The position numbers and the translations under genes were made by a program. A model generated the notes under the pieces. That model ran no database searches. It had not been told where the DNA came from and worked only from the letters and a program-made list of their open reading frames with translations. This document shows positions 24,448 to 35,078 of a stretch of 64,000 nucleotides of DNA, piece after piece. How positions within the stretch are numbered: position 1 is the stretch's first letter; every line of letters begins with the position of its first letter. This DNA is from Bursaphelenchus xylophilus (taxonomy: Eukaryota > Nematoda > Chromadorea > Rhabditida > Aphelenchoididae). The DNA lies in the NCBI GenBank assembly GCA_904066235.2, contig CAJFCV020000003.1, forward strand, positions 8,680,001-8,744,000, given 5' to 3'.

Positions 24448-25709
24448 ATGAGGTCAGTGGTTTGCTCATTACTTGTTGCGGTGGTGGTTGTTAGCGCTCA
24501 ATTGCCTCCGATCGAAAACGGTAATTATTTTTTGAACCATTTTTTGGGATGACTTATGTGATGATGTAATTGAGTTGCGGTCACGGTGGTTTAGACGTGA
24601 TCTAACGGCTCTTAGCGGTTTTTTAGAACTTTATAAACTTTAAAAAAAGTTTTAGCCCTTCGATTCATAATGATCTTGTTAGAAATAGGATTTTTTGAAG
24701 CCGAAAAAGCATTAATCTTGTCTTTAAATTTGATGAGGCCTTTCTAATTTTCTTGAAAAGCTTTTTCTACATTCCCCAACATCCCTCATTTCAGCGATAG
24801 ACTTCGACGATTTGGACAAGAACAAGGACAATCAGATCTCCTTCGCCGAGTTCCAAAAATGGTATTCGGCAAACAAGGACGCCAAATCCGAGCCCGAACT
24901 CCGTCGTCTGTTCCAAAACTACGACACAGATAACGACTCTCAGCTTCACATTCAAGAATTTGTCCCCTTGGCCTATCAACTGAGCAGGACGCCCAAAAAA
25001 GAGGTCGACAATTTGTTCGCCCACCTCGACTCGGATAAAAATGGGATTTTGACGAGGACTGAGCTCCAAAATTCAAAGGAAAATTTGGGTCCCGAGATCA
25101 TCGAAGGCCTCTTTTTGGTGGCCGATTCGAATGGCGACGGGCAAATTACTCATCAAGAGTTTGGAGCCATCCAAGGAGCGTTCGGACAAACTCCATCGAG
25201 CAGGGTAAGGTAATAAGGGGAACAAAGCTGAAAAATGACTCAAAAGAAATTGAAAAAACGATTGAAAATTCCTTACTAGCTTTGTCAAAAAAATAATTTT
25301 TCAATTTCAAATGTCTTCCACTTTCTCACAGACATATTACGCATGTATTTTATGTATAATTGTAAAATATCTGCAAATTAAATATTTGCTTCCAGAAATC
25401 CGAAAATGTTGGGATAGCGCGCGCTTTGATCGACAACATGGACCAGAACAAGGACAAAAAATTGAGCCAAGCGGAAGTTCATGCATTTGTCAGCAAATTC
25501 AACAAGGTAATTGAAAAAAGGAATATTTTTTACTATCCTCCATGAATTTACTAACCAAACCCAATCTTCAGGTCAGTCCAAAAACCGTGACCGCTGCCTT
25601 TGGCAAGCTTGACTCCAACAAGGACGGCCAATTGACCCTCGCCGAACTGGAAGTTTTGCCTCAAACAATCACGGATTTGGCCGGATTCCAACAGCCCAAG
25701 AGTTGGTAA
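24448..25709 (+). CDS. Secreted or secretory-pathway six-EF-hand calcium-binding protein
   Basis: Four exons (24448-24520, 24795-25204, 25396-25506, 25572-25709) join in phase for 243 residues. A signal peptide (MRSVVCSLLVAVVVVSAQ) is followed by six EF-hand loops: DLDKNKDNQISF, DTDNDSQLHIQEF, DSDKNGILTRTE, DSNGDGQITHQE, DQNKDKKLSQAE and DSNKDGQLTLAE. Most loops keep acidic residues at positions 1, 3, 5 and 12, so calcium binding is likely. The arrangement resembles CREC proteins (reticulocalbin/calumenin), but there is no HDEL-type retention signal (it ends QQPKSW), so export is more likely. AATAAA follows near 25791. Confidence 0.85.
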
Positions 25710-26057
25710 ACGTGGTAATAAGAGCTAGAATGACAATCAAATGGATTATGGCTCATTTGAAAAGCTAAAAATTGTATTATTTACGTGTAAAATAAAAATT
25801 ATTTTTCCTTTTGGTTTCGAGATCGAAAAACAATAATCGACCAAAGCCTTATGCTTTCGACCACCTCTAAATTCTTGATCTGGCCGTTTCTTACGGCCTT
25901 TTCAATTTTTGTTTTATTGTAACTCAAATCAGCCCATTTATGAACACGCCTAAACACATCATTACATACATATTTGCTTTGTAATGAGGTAGACGAAATT
26001 TTCAATTGTTACAGAGAGTCTTCAATTCACAGATATTCTTTTCTTTTTCCCAAAATA
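25710..26057. other. Intergenic, start of the cystatin-like array
   Basis: 350 bp, AT-rich, containing the 3' end of the EF-hand gene and the promoter of the first array member. No other feature seen. Confidence 0.5.
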
Positions 26058-26456
26058 ATGATGAAAAATCTCGTTGCGCTGCTGTATTTTTCTGCGCTGA
26101 TCATTAGCTATAATGCGGTTCTTGGAGCGGAGGATTATGTGCCCCTGAAGATCACCAAGGAAATGGAGGCAAGAGAAAAGAAGGAGAATCAAAATTTTTA
26201 GGAATTGGCCAAATTTGGCGCCAGAATTTATGGCCACAAGCAGTTCCACACCGACACGGTCTATGTGGTGAGCATGGCGTATGCGTTACAGCAAACAGAG
26301 GACCCACTGGTTTACCGTGTCGGGGCCCGAATCTCGATTGGCGGGCAGCCGGATCAGCCGTGTATGGAGTTCAAGGTTAGGAAGCACGACCAAGATGGGC
26401 TTCCGCAATATCGTGGCCACAAATCTTGTGTTCTTCCTCCGGATCATAGCAATTAA
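26058..26456 (+). CDS. Cystatin-like secreted protein, array copy 1 (divergent)
   Basis: Exons 26058-26168 and 26202-26456 give 121 residues. Signal peptide MMKNLVALLYFSALIISYN. The short first exon ending ...KITKEME and the second opening ELAKFGARIYG match the exon layout and helix of the other array members. The Q-x-V-x-G loop is not recognisable. Unlike most members it has two cysteines in the C-terminal half (PCMEFKV, KSCVLPP), reminiscent of type-2 cystatin disulfides. The intron is only 33 bp and uses a GC donor (GAG|GCAAGA); without splicing the frame stops at once. Membership is inferred from gene structure more than sequence. Confidence 0.6.
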
Positions 26457-26948
26457 ACAGCTTATTTTTTTAAATAAAATAAATTCCTCAAGCCAAAAAT
26501 TGTAGGTATCCTGGGAAGAGGAAGCAGCTGTTAGCTTTATAGAGCTAGCACAGCTACTTTTGAATCATTCTTTTTACGGTTTGTGAGACAAAATGGCAAA
26601 GGATTTCTCCGTGTACGGTACCAATAACGGAGGAGAAAATTGTAGTGACATTCTACATGCCTGCTAAAAGTTAATGTACTGTTTGCAGTTTTTCGGACAC
26701 TGCTTTTGGACTTAAAAAAACGTTCATTTCGGTTTTCAAGCCGTGAATGGTGCATTTCAAAAAGTGTTATAGCTGACCATTAAAGGCCAAAAAAATTGAA
26801 AATTCATTTGAACAATTTCTCGTCAACTTTTCTTCTTTTTACGAGTTTTCTCTGTTTAATTATGCAAAATTATTCCTATTTTTTCATTAACAACTAATCA
26901 AAATTTCCTTCGAATAGAAATGATTTTACATTTATTTCATTTTTCAAC

Positions 26949-27419
26949 ATGCTCAAGGTTACTAGTTTTTTGTTGCTCTGTCATGTTGTAGCTGTTACTT
27001 GTAGTGTAACACGAGAAATCCCAGGATATAAACCCGTAAAAATCACCAAAGAGATTAATGTAAGCTTAAATTTTTTAGCCTAAAATGAACTCTGCTCTCT
27101 GCAATCGATCGTTTTAGACGGGTTTCGTCGTATAAACTTTCCGCCGGAATTTTTCAGTCCTAAGGTTTTGTACAAAATAATTTGAAACATATACAATTTC
27201 AGGACACTTGAGGTCTTTAATAAAGAAGAAAACAATCATTACTATTTTAACGGAACTCACGCCGCTTACCAAGACAAGGCCAACCCGAAACATTACGTAC
27301 TTGACGTCCCTGTGACCGCTTTACCGACAGCTGGATGTTTGCAGATGGAAGTTATGAGTAAGGGTTCCACGGAACCGCCAACATCGATTTTTAGTAGTTT
27401 GGATCCAGACGGATGTTAA
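26949..27419 (+). pseudogene. Cystatin-like array copy 2, reading frames do not join
   Basis: Exon 1 (26949-27059, 37 codons as in copy 1) has a signal peptide (MLKVTSFLLLCHVVAVTCS) and ends KPVKITKEIN before gtaagc. A long second-exon frame runs from 27204 to TAA at 27417-27419 (TLEVFNKEENNHYYF..., ending SSLDPDGC), just after a ttcag acceptor at 27202. Joining exon 1 to 27203 gives a stop after two codons; the good frame is one base off. Either a one-base change broke the gene, or an unseen small exon in 27060-27202 restores phase. It shares two C-terminal cysteines with copy 1. Confidence 0.5.
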
Positions 27420-27712
27420 GGTAGAGCTAGATTGTGACCTATTTATCCAAAAATGAACCGAAAAATTTCAAAGATTCTAATTTGAGTTTATGCCCAAATG
27501 TCTTCAAAATTTTTGTTTTTATTTTGAATTACTGCAATAAAGTTAACTGTAACAATCGAAAATCTTGGTTTTCACTTTCACGCTCCGAAGATCTTGCATT
27601 CGTAAAAATGATTATAATAAAGCGAACGCTAGCCAAGTCTTTGAATGCTTTGCTTCTGAATAAATTAACATTTCAATATAAAGAGACGCATTAAACCCTT
27701 TCAAATGCCAGA

Positions 27713-28284
27713 ATGAATAAGATTACTGTATTTCTGATCCTTTTCATTATCGCTCATGTCTGTTTCAGTGGAAAGATAAGCGGATACGACGACGTACCAT
27801 TGAATAATCGTAAAGTCCAGGTGAGTATTGTCTTGAAATAAGAGAAGAAGAAATTTTGTCATAATTTTTTGCAAACTGGGTCTGAGGCAGGCATAAATAA
27901 CTTTTATCAGAGCTGGAAATGTAGCATGTTAGGTCGATTTTTGTCGCAGAGCAGAAGTGGGTTACGCCAGGGGCCCACGTTGACCACGATTTTTGCATAA
28001 GACCATCAGTTTTTATAACATAAAGAAAATAGGAAAACTTGTTTCAGAAGCTCGTGAAAAACGGCATAAAGCGGTACGAAAAGGAATGCAAGTGCAAGGT
28101 CTCTCTTGAAAAAATTGTTAGTGCCAAACGGAAGAACAAAGGAAAGGAGTACAAGCTCAAGTTCTATGTGGTAGAAAAGCTCGAGCCGATGAGCCAAAGG
28201 ATTTATCTCAGCGACGTCATTCGCATCCGTAAGAAGAAAGAAAACCATAAAGTTAAAATTATTAAAGCTGTGTACATTTTCTAA
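27713..28284 (+). CDS. Cystatin-like secreted protein, array copy 3
   Basis: Exons 27713-27820 and 28048-28284 join in phase 0 for 114 residues. Signal peptide MNKITVFLILFIIAHVCFS. Exon 1 ends RKVQ and exon 2 starts KLVKNGIKRYEKE, the array's standard junction. At the place of the Q-x-V-x-G loop it reads KNKGKEY, so cysteine-protease inhibition by the classical loop is unlikely. The second exon is strongly basic (RIRKKKENHKVKIIKA), unlike its neighbours, which might suit an antimicrobial role; that is speculation. An ATG-CCA-GAA-TGA mini-frame overlaps just upstream of the start. Confidence 0.7.
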
Positions 28285-28510
28285 TAAATTTACATCTTCC
28301 GTGATCCAATTGTTTGTCGTGCAAAGCGATGTTGCTGGCAGCGCAAAGACATGTCAAGACCTTTTGGTCCACTTGGTATCCACACTTTAATAAAAAGTTG
28401 GTCTGGCAAATAAAATTTCAAGAGTGACGCAACATCCTGAGGACCTTGATTAAGATTTTTAATTTTGTCAAAGTCATTTAGAATTTGTCAAATAAAAACG
28501 TTTTTACCGC

Positions 28511-28550
28511 ATAAATTTGAATGATTAATTGGAAACATCGCAATATAAAG
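28511..28550 (+). promoter_or_regulatory. Array promoter module (box plus TATA), copy 4
   Basis: ATAAATTTGAATGATTAAT at 28511-28529, then TATAAAG at 28544-28550, 34 bp before the start codon. Confidence 0.6.
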
Positions 28551-28583
28551 GGCCATTCGAAAGTGACAATTATGCAGTTTAAA

Positions 28584-28962
28584 ATGTTGTCCAAAGTTGC
28601 TCTTCTGATTGCGGTTCTGCTGATTTCTCAGCAATGCTCTTCCTGGTCCGTCGATTTGAACGACCCCACGGTTCAGGTGAGTGAAATGATTTCTCCCCTG
28701 CAGTAATTGCAAAAACTTTCAGAGATTTGCCCGTAAGGCCGTCGAAATTGCCAACAAGGAACATGACATGAAACTGACCTTCCATCAAGTCCTTTCAGCG
28801 GACGAGATAGCTATCAATGGATATACTTACGATATAGTTTTGGATGCGTTTGACATAGATACTCCTTTCCAGCTCCCTCGCTTCATCAAAATCAATGATA
28901 CCGTTCTCGTCTTCAAAGGCAAGGAGACCCATAAGGTCGTCCTTAATTTTGTTCCTTCTTAA
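28584..28962 (+). CDS. Cystatin-like secreted protein, array copy 4
   Basis: Exons 28584-28676 and 28723-28962 (46 bp intron) give 110 residues. An in-frame ATG four codons upstream (28572) is possible; MLSK was chosen because copies 5 and 6 start there. Signal peptide MLSKVALLIAVLLISQQCSS. Junction PTVQ|RFARKAVEIANKE. The binding-loop position reads IAINGYTY, keeping the glycine but not Gln or Val. It lies in a unit duplicated with copy 5. Confidence 0.8.
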
Positions 28963-30157
28963 ATCTAACGTAACGTTTCAAATAAATAAAAAGCGTAAGA
29001 GTGGTTTGGTTGTATTGCATTCGGTGTCGAAATAGCTCATGTAAATGAGAAGCGTGTTTTATTATCATAGAGATAATAATTATACAGTTTGCTATCGGAT
29101 AAAAGTAACAATACATATGTCGCGTAACATTAAACATTCACTGAATAATAAGTAAATAACAGCTGAAATCTATTGCCTTCCAAGCTTCGAGAAGCTTCGA
29201 ATCTAAGGAATGCCAATACAATAATCGTAGGTTTCGTCTCGGGAGTCAACAAAACGTGATTCTTTTCGGGAGCAAAGCGTAATTTTTTTTGGGATAGTCC
29301 TTCATATACAAGGCTTGTGCGTTAGTAATTCGCGGAGAAATACAAACAAAAAACTGGCTAGAGAAAAAAAGAAAAAAAAATCTCCACGGGGAGAGAGCAG
29401 AAATTTGCGCAATATTGCGCAATGTTACGCAATTTTAGACAAAAATACGCATTTCTTGACTGGGTGCCACCCAGACAGGAAATCGAGTTTTTGTCTGGAT
29501 TTCGCCGCGAATTACTAACGCACAAGCCTTATATGATAAGTAATAACTAAAAAAATTCCACTCATATTCCTGAAAGTTTTAGCCCGCGCTTTCCAAACGC
29601 AGCTCAGATATTTTTGAAGTCAAAAAAATGTGCAAACTAAAGAGAAGAAAACGAAAATAAATTTTTTTTTGACGAAGGTGTGAACGGATTTCCTATGATC
29701 CGGCAGTAGGGCTCGGTTCTCCACCTGCAAATCCATAGGTCGAGATCAGAGATTGCCACGGTCAAAATTTCGGCTCCGACTCTTAGCACCCAGAGCCGGA
29801 GCCGAGGCCAAATTTGCAGCTCCGGCTCCCATGAAAAACTTAAAAAGGTCTTCGGCTCCGAATCCCAGCTCCCGTGCAAAATTTTTTTTAAAAATATTAT
29901 TCCAAAAATAAACGTTATTAGGGCCAGAGATCATGCACCCAACGTTTTTGCAACCAAGTTGTATGCAACACATCCTTCCCAGTATTTTTTAAGACATGTC
30001 AAGACCTTTTGGTCCACTTGATATCATTACTTTAATAAAAAGTTGGTCTGGCAAATAAAATTTAAAGAGTGACGCAACATCCTGAGGACCTTGATTAAGA
30101 TTTTAATTTTGTCAAAGTCATTTAGACCACTACATTATCTACTACGATTTAAACCGC
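28963..30157. other. Spacer between copies 4 and 5, part of a tandem duplication
   Basis: 28347 to about 29770 is repeated at about 29993-31500. The spacer includes a palindromic insertion (29309-29530) and, at about 29755-29880, a short GC-rich tract with repeated ggctccg. No other gene. Confidence 0.6.
29309..29530. mobile_element. 222 bp inverted-repeat element, empty site in the paralogous copy
   Basis: Ends are CAAGGCTTGTGCGTTAG and CTAACGCACAAGCCTT, in TA-rich flanks. The duplicated segment after copy 5 reads straight through at 30945-30960 (cttcatatatgataa) with no insert. The element therefore arrived after the duplication. Confidence 0.8.
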
Positions 30158-30196
30158 ATAATTTGAATAATTAATTTGAAACATTGCAATATAAAA
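30158..30196 (+). promoter_or_regulatory. Array promoter module, copy 5
   Basis: ATAATTTGAATAATTAAT at 30158-30175 and TATAAAA at 30190-30196, 34 bp before the ATG. Confidence 0.6.
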
Positions 30197-30229
30197 GGCC
30201 ATTCGAAAATGACAATTTTATAGCTAAAA

Positions 30230-30608
30230 ATGTTGTCTAAAGTTGCTCTTCTGATTGCGGTTCTGCTGATTTCTCAGCAATGCTCTTCCTGGTCCGTCGA
30301 TTTGAACGACCCCACGGTTCAGGTGAGTGAAATGATTTCTCCCCTGCAGTAATTGCAAAAACTTTCAGAGATTTGCCCGTGAGGCCGTCGAAATTGCCAA
30401 CAAGAAAGATCACTGGAAACTGACCTTCCATCAAGTCCTTTCAGCGAAAAGAATATCTGTCAGTGGATATATTTATCATATAGTTTTGGATGCGTTTAAC
30501 GTAGATACTCCTGTCGAGTTCCCTCACTTCGTCAAAATCAATGACACTGTTCGCGTCTTCGAAGGCAAGGAGACACATAAGGTCGTCGTTATTCCTGCTT
30601 CTTCTTAA
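30230..30608 (+). CDS. Cystatin-like secreted protein, array copy 5
   Basis: Exons 30230-30322 and 30369-30608 give 110 residues. Recent duplicate of copy 4: the first exon differs by a single silent base, and the second differs mainly in the region after AREAVEIANK and in the loop. The loop reads ISVSGY, which keeps V-x-G without the Gln. Concentration of differences in exon 2 could reflect selection on the mature protein or a mixture of gene conversion and drift. Confidence 0.8.
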
Positions 30609-31787
30609 ATCTAACGTAACGTTTCAACCACATAAAAAGCATAAGAGTGGTTTGGTTGTATTGCATTTGGTGTCGAAATAGCTCATGTAAATGAGAAGCG
30701 GTTTTATTATCATAGAGATAATAATTATACAGTTTATTATCAGATAAAAGTAACAAAACATACGTGGCGTACCATGAAACTCTTCGCTGAATAATAAATA
30801 AATAACAGCTGAAATCTATTGCCTTCCAAGCTTCGAGAAGCTTCGAATCTAACGGAATGCCAATACAATAATCGTAGGTTTCGTCTCGGGACTCAACAAA
30901 ACGTAATTCTTTTCGGGAACAAAGCGTCATTTTGTTGGGGTACTCCTTCATATATGATAAATAATAACTAAAAAAATTCGGATATTTTTGAAGTCAAGCC
31001 TGTGCAAACCAAAGGTTACGCTCTATGATTTATGAAATAAACCTGGACTGCAGTCACGTTTGAGTACAAACCAACACCGAGAAGAAAACAAAAATAAAAT
31101 TTGGGGCTAAGGTAGTACAACCCCCCAGTCCAGTTCAGCCCCCCATGACCCAGTATAAAAACCCCCTCATCCAATCTGAAGCGCCTACTCGGGATTGGGT
31201 TCTCTCGGCTACGATCAGCGTTGCCTGAACCACAAGAACGAATTTGAACGGTAACTGGCGATTTGAGCTAAAACTCCGGGGTCATTTTACTCTAATTTGC
31301 ATTTTTTGTATTTTTCTAATTTTTTCATTATGGGGGTGTGAAATGGACAAAACAGTGGGGGTGTGAACTACCTTTCCTGGGGGGCTGAACTACCAAAGCC
31401 CCTAAAATTGGGGTTTTAGACAAAGGCGTGAACGGATTTCCTATGATCCGACAGTAGGGCTGGATTCTCTCATCTCGACCTACAGAATCCATAGGTCGAG
31501 ATGAATCATCCAGTAACTGAGTCGAAACAAACCGCTTCTCAAGGCGTCCGGCGTGGTTGGATGTGAAAGTTGCAGTGTTGTATTAAAAAACTTTTTTGTG
31601 ACAAAATTCGACTCAAACTTCCGGCTGTTCCTGCAAAGTGCAAGCTTACTTCATACAAGGGCCTGGCCGCATCTGCACAACGTACAAATTTTTGTCGACG
31701 ATGTGTTGCATCATTCTCAAATTTTTAATTATACGTCCAAATGACAAATTGAAGTCATTTGGCCAATTAATCTCACAATTTGATTGA
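30609..31787. other. Spacer between copies 5 and 6
   Basis: First 0.9 kb is the duplicate of the copy-4 downstream region, with a separate insertion at 31106-31407. No other gene; the plus frame at 31553-31744 has no support. Confidence 0.5.
31106..31407. mobile_element. About 300 bp element with GGGGCT...AGCCCC ends
   Basis: Left end has ggggctaaggtagtac and CCCCCC-containing repeats; right end has ggggggctgaactacc and agcccc. The paralogous segment after copy 4 (about 29655-29672) passes from aaaataaatttt to gacgaaggtgtgaacgg without it. Exact borders are uncertain by some bases. Confidence 0.6.
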
Positions 31788-31839
31788 ATAAATTTAAATA
31801 ATAAATACATACGTAGTTTCACAAAAATCAGATATAAAA
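31788..31839 (+). promoter_or_regulatory. Array promoter module, copy 6
   Basis: ATAAATTTAAATAATA at 31788-31803 and TATAAAA at 31833-31839, 33 bp before the ATG. Confidence 0.6.
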
Positions 31840-31871
31840 GCACATTCAAAGTCAACCATTTTTACATTAAA

Positions 31872-32289
31872 ATGTTGTCCAAGCTTACCGTACTCTTTGT
31901 GATTTTGCTGAATATTCAGAATGGTGTTTCCAAATCAACACCAAAGAGTGCCCCAGGACTTCCGGTCGATTTGAATAACCCCGTGGTTCAGGTAGGTGAT
32001 AAAGCCCATATATCGACGCTGTGGCGTTTCCGTTCTTCAGAGACTTGCCCACGAGACCGTTGACGTCTACAACAAGCAGCATAACACCAGTTTGAAGTTC
32101 CACCAACTGCTTTCAGCTTACTCATTTGGATCAGTCGTTGGTAGCTTCTATAAGCTGAATGTGGAAGTCTTTTCCGATAAAAAAGCGATCCATTTCTACC
32201 AGATCATTGATAAAGTCGTGGTCGGCGCCACTGGCAAAGCTCTGCATGATATCATTAGTATCAGCGAAAGATTAAATCCTCCAAAGTAA
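31872..32289 (+). CDS. Cystatin-like secreted protein, array copy 6
   Basis: Exons 31872-31991 and 32041-32289 (49 bp intron) give 122 residues. Signal peptide MLSKLTVLFVILLNIQNGVS; junction PVVQ|RLAHETVDVYNKQ. The loop reads GSVVGSFY, which is Q-x-V-x-G with Gln replaced by Gly. It links the left copies (MLSK start, short intron) to the right ones (longer pro-segment after the signal peptide). Confidence 0.8.
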
Positions 32290-32598
32290 TAACTTAGACA
32301 TTTCATTAACGAAAATAAAAATTGCGCTTAAAAGATGTCGATTGTAAGCAATAGTAATAGTCGAAGTCCAAGTCTAAAAATGAGTGGTTTTGGCTTCCAC
32401 TTTTCAGCATTTATTTCATCAGAAGTTGATGCTGATAAGTATGCTGGTAATGCAAAAATTTGAGAATTGCACCTCAAGAAACTTTGCTTATTTCGTCCGA
32501 AAAAACATTATCCAGAGTTGCATCATTCAACTGTCTTATTAGTTTTGTCAAACAACAAAATTACAACTATTTCCAATAAATTTGACAATTCCGACTGT

Positions 32599-32637
32599 AT
32601 AAATTTGAATAATGACCCTCAAAAACCTACTATAAAG
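32599..32637 (+). promoter_or_regulatory. Array promoter module, copy 7
   Basis: ATAAATTTGAATAAT at 32599-32613 and TATAAAG at 32631-32637, 33 bp before the ATG. Confidence 0.6.
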
Positions 32638-32670
32638 TTTCGAACAGAAAAGGCAACCACACGGTTTACA

Positions 32671-33126
32671 ATGTGGTTCAAACTCGCTCTTCTTGTGGCC
32701 ATCCTGCTGAATATTCATCCATATGAGTCGGCATCTTCGGCTGCTCGGCCTCGTCTTGGAGAATTTGAAAAGATCGACGTGAACGATAAGGAAGTTCAGG
32801 TTAGTTGTCAACTCTCGGCGCATTTTAATTAAGCGAATGATGTATGAAAGACGTTGATCTTCGATAAAGCTTAATTAGAACGTCAATACTTTCAGAGACT
32901 GGCCCGCAAAGCCGTCCATATCTACAACAAACAAGCCCATAGACATCTTATATTCACCAAAGTGACTTCTGCGGAACGTCAGTCTGTAAATGGCTATAAC
33001 TACAACATATCTTTGCAAGCCACAAGGGGATCTTTCTTCCCGCTTATCGTCTCTCTGAATGACTTCGCGTATGTGGGGCGCAATAAAGAAACGCATAATG
33101 TCACCCTGGTTGGCATAATATCTTAA
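32671..33126 (+). CDS. Cystatin-like secreted protein, array copy 7 (QSVNG motif)
   Basis: Exons 32671-32799 and 32896-33126 give 119 residues. Signal peptide MWFKLALLVAILLNIHPYESAS; junction KEVQ|RLARKAVHIYNKQ. The protease-binding loop QSVNG matches Q-x-V-x-G, so it is the leftmost member with a complete motif. No cysteines in the mature part, so it lacks the disulfides of classical type-2 cystatins. Confidence 0.85.
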
Positions 33127-33800
33127 AAGCTAAATAACATTGATTGCTGTTTTTTAATAAATTTATCTGGGCAATGCGATTAATGTGTTGAGTTTACCCA
33201 TTGTTGGCTTTATCAGTCCTTTATATATAGTACAAGGTAACAAGGAAGCAGGGCCGGGCTTCCGGGGCTTTGTCAAATTTCGAAAAGATCCCGGGCAGGC
33301 CAGCCTGGACGGCCCCGGGCCCGGAGGGGAAATCCAGAATCCTTTCCATGGGTGAGACTTTGTTAAAATTCGGCACACACATCTCGCAGAAGCATTATAC
33401 AATTTATGAAACTTTAATTTGTCCTTCGCGGAATGCTTAACGGTCCTTGTGGACAGAATTTTTTTTGGCCATTTTTCAAGTTGTCTCGAGTATTGTTTAG
33501 AAAAAACGCGCGTTTAGGAAAAACGCGTTAAGTCAAAAAAATAATTTAATATTAGTTTATAAATAACAGTTTCGATGAGGAATTGGGCAGATATAACTTT
33601 ACAGTCCGAGAAGGCAATAACAGCTCCAAAGGCACATGGTCCCTGTGCCCGCGGATGACAACGAACTAGGATCAATAAATATATAAATTTTGTTAACAAA
33701 GTGTTATATGTGTTATGTTGCATCATCCTAAAGTTTTTAATTAAAGTTGAAGAATACATAAAAAGGAAATTTAGTCTTCAAAATTGTCAATGTCTATAGA
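33127..33800. other. Spacer between copies 7 and 8
   Basis: Contains a GC-rich block at about 33240-33345 with gggccggg/cccgggc-type repeats and no reading frame with support. The rest is AT-rich. Confidence 0.5.
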
Positions 33801-33842
33801 ATAAATTTGAATAATTAAACTCATCAGTTGTGGCTTATATAG
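33801..33842 (+). promoter_or_regulatory. Array promoter module, copy 8
   Basis: ATAAATTTGAATAATTAA at 33801-33818 and TATATAG at 33836-33842, 33 bp before the ATG. Confidence 0.6.
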
Positions 33843-33875
33843 AAACTGTTCTAACACCGTTTTCATTAGTTAACA

Positions 33876-34501
33876 ATGTTCGTTAAAGCTACTGTGCTCT
33901 TCGTGATTCTGCTGAGTATTCAGCATTCGTTGTCGAAGAAGACGACACCACGGATTGTTGGCAGATGGTTTAACGTTTCAGTGGACGATCCGGAAGTGCA
34001 GGTGAGCAAGCTAAAATTATGAAAGCCTCTTTCCTGGCGTCGTTGAACCTTACTCGGATATCGCATCCCCCTCCAACGATTTACTGGTCCTCAAAGACAA
34101 TTTGAGGCTATCTGCCAAACAAACTCCCGTACGACGAAACCTATATATATAACTAAACATTCAGACGTCTCAATTACCAATTTAAGGCCAAAATGACACC
34201 GGGGAGCAAAACTTTTATATTTATGTGTTAAAAATATTTTCAGAAACTCGCCAAGGAAGCCGTTGACATCTACGCCAAGTCTATTTCGCGGGAAAACCAG
34301 ACAATTGAATTGCTGGAAAAGGTCGTTTCCGCAAAAGCACAAATCGTGGCTGGAACAAATTACAGGATCGACCTGATAGCCCGCCAGAAAAAGCCGCTCT
34401 ACCCTACTCTCCTCCCGCTACATGACAAAGTTTCTGTCGACATACATGGCAAAGCCAGCCATAAGGTCACAGTTAGAACTGCAAATGGTATTGAAAGCTA
34501 A
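33876..34501 (+). CDS. Cystatin, array copy 8 (QIVAG motif)
   Basis: Exons 33876-34001 and 34244-34501 give 127 residues. Signal peptide MFVKATVLFVILLSIQHSLS; junction PEVQ|KLAKEAVDIYAKS. The loop QIVAGTNY is the canonical cystatin Q-x-V-x-G motif followed by N-Y, so this copy should fold as, and may act as, a cystatin against papain-like proteases. It lacks the C-terminal Pro-Trp loop and all cysteines. The first of a closely related group (copies 8-12). Confidence 0.85.
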
Positions 34502-35006
34502 GCCTCTGGAAATGCATAGCAAAATTGTCATAGGACATTATTGTCATAGATAATGCAATAAACAATAATTATTAAAATAAAGAATGCAGAAATCAGAAAT
34601 TTAAGGAGATTGAATTGATATCTTGCCCTGAGTGAATTTTAATAATGACTGTTCATGTGGAATCTCTACCGCCATTACTATTTTTTCCAATGTCTTGAAA
34701 AAATTACAGCTAGGAAAGTCGGTGATTGGTAATCGAGAAAGTGACAAAAGCTTTACAACAAACATTTTTTTGTTCGCCAAGTTTTTCTTTTAGCCAAGAA
34801 GATTGATAAAAACTTGAGGGGAGCAAAATCGGCTGGAAACAGAAAGGCGTTAATCGCAATAACTTTTTTTTGCGATTTTTTGACCTTTTTTCGTGTACGC
34901 CTTGTCACGGCAAAAGAATATGTATTGTATCATGTTGAAGGTTGGTATTAAACCTCATCAAACAAAATGAAATCGTCGGTCCGTGAAAAATTTCATTCAC
35001 ACTGGA
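34502..35006. other. Spacer between copies 8 and 9
   Basis: 500 bp, AT-rich. From about 34850 on it resembles the region upstream of copies 10 and 12 (gcgttaatcgcaat..., cctcatcaaacaaaatgaaat), so it is part of the repeating unit. Confidence 0.5.
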
Positions 35007-35048
35007 ATAAATTTAAATAATCACATACGTTGTCGGCAGTACATATAG
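35007..35048 (+). promoter_or_regulatory. Array promoter module, copy 9
   Basis: ATAAATTTAAATAAT at 35007-35021 and CATATAG at 35042-35048. The following 30 bp to the ATG are nearly the same in copies 10 and 12. Confidence 0.6.
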
Positions 35049-35078
35049 TAACCATTTTCAAACATATTTGAATTAACC

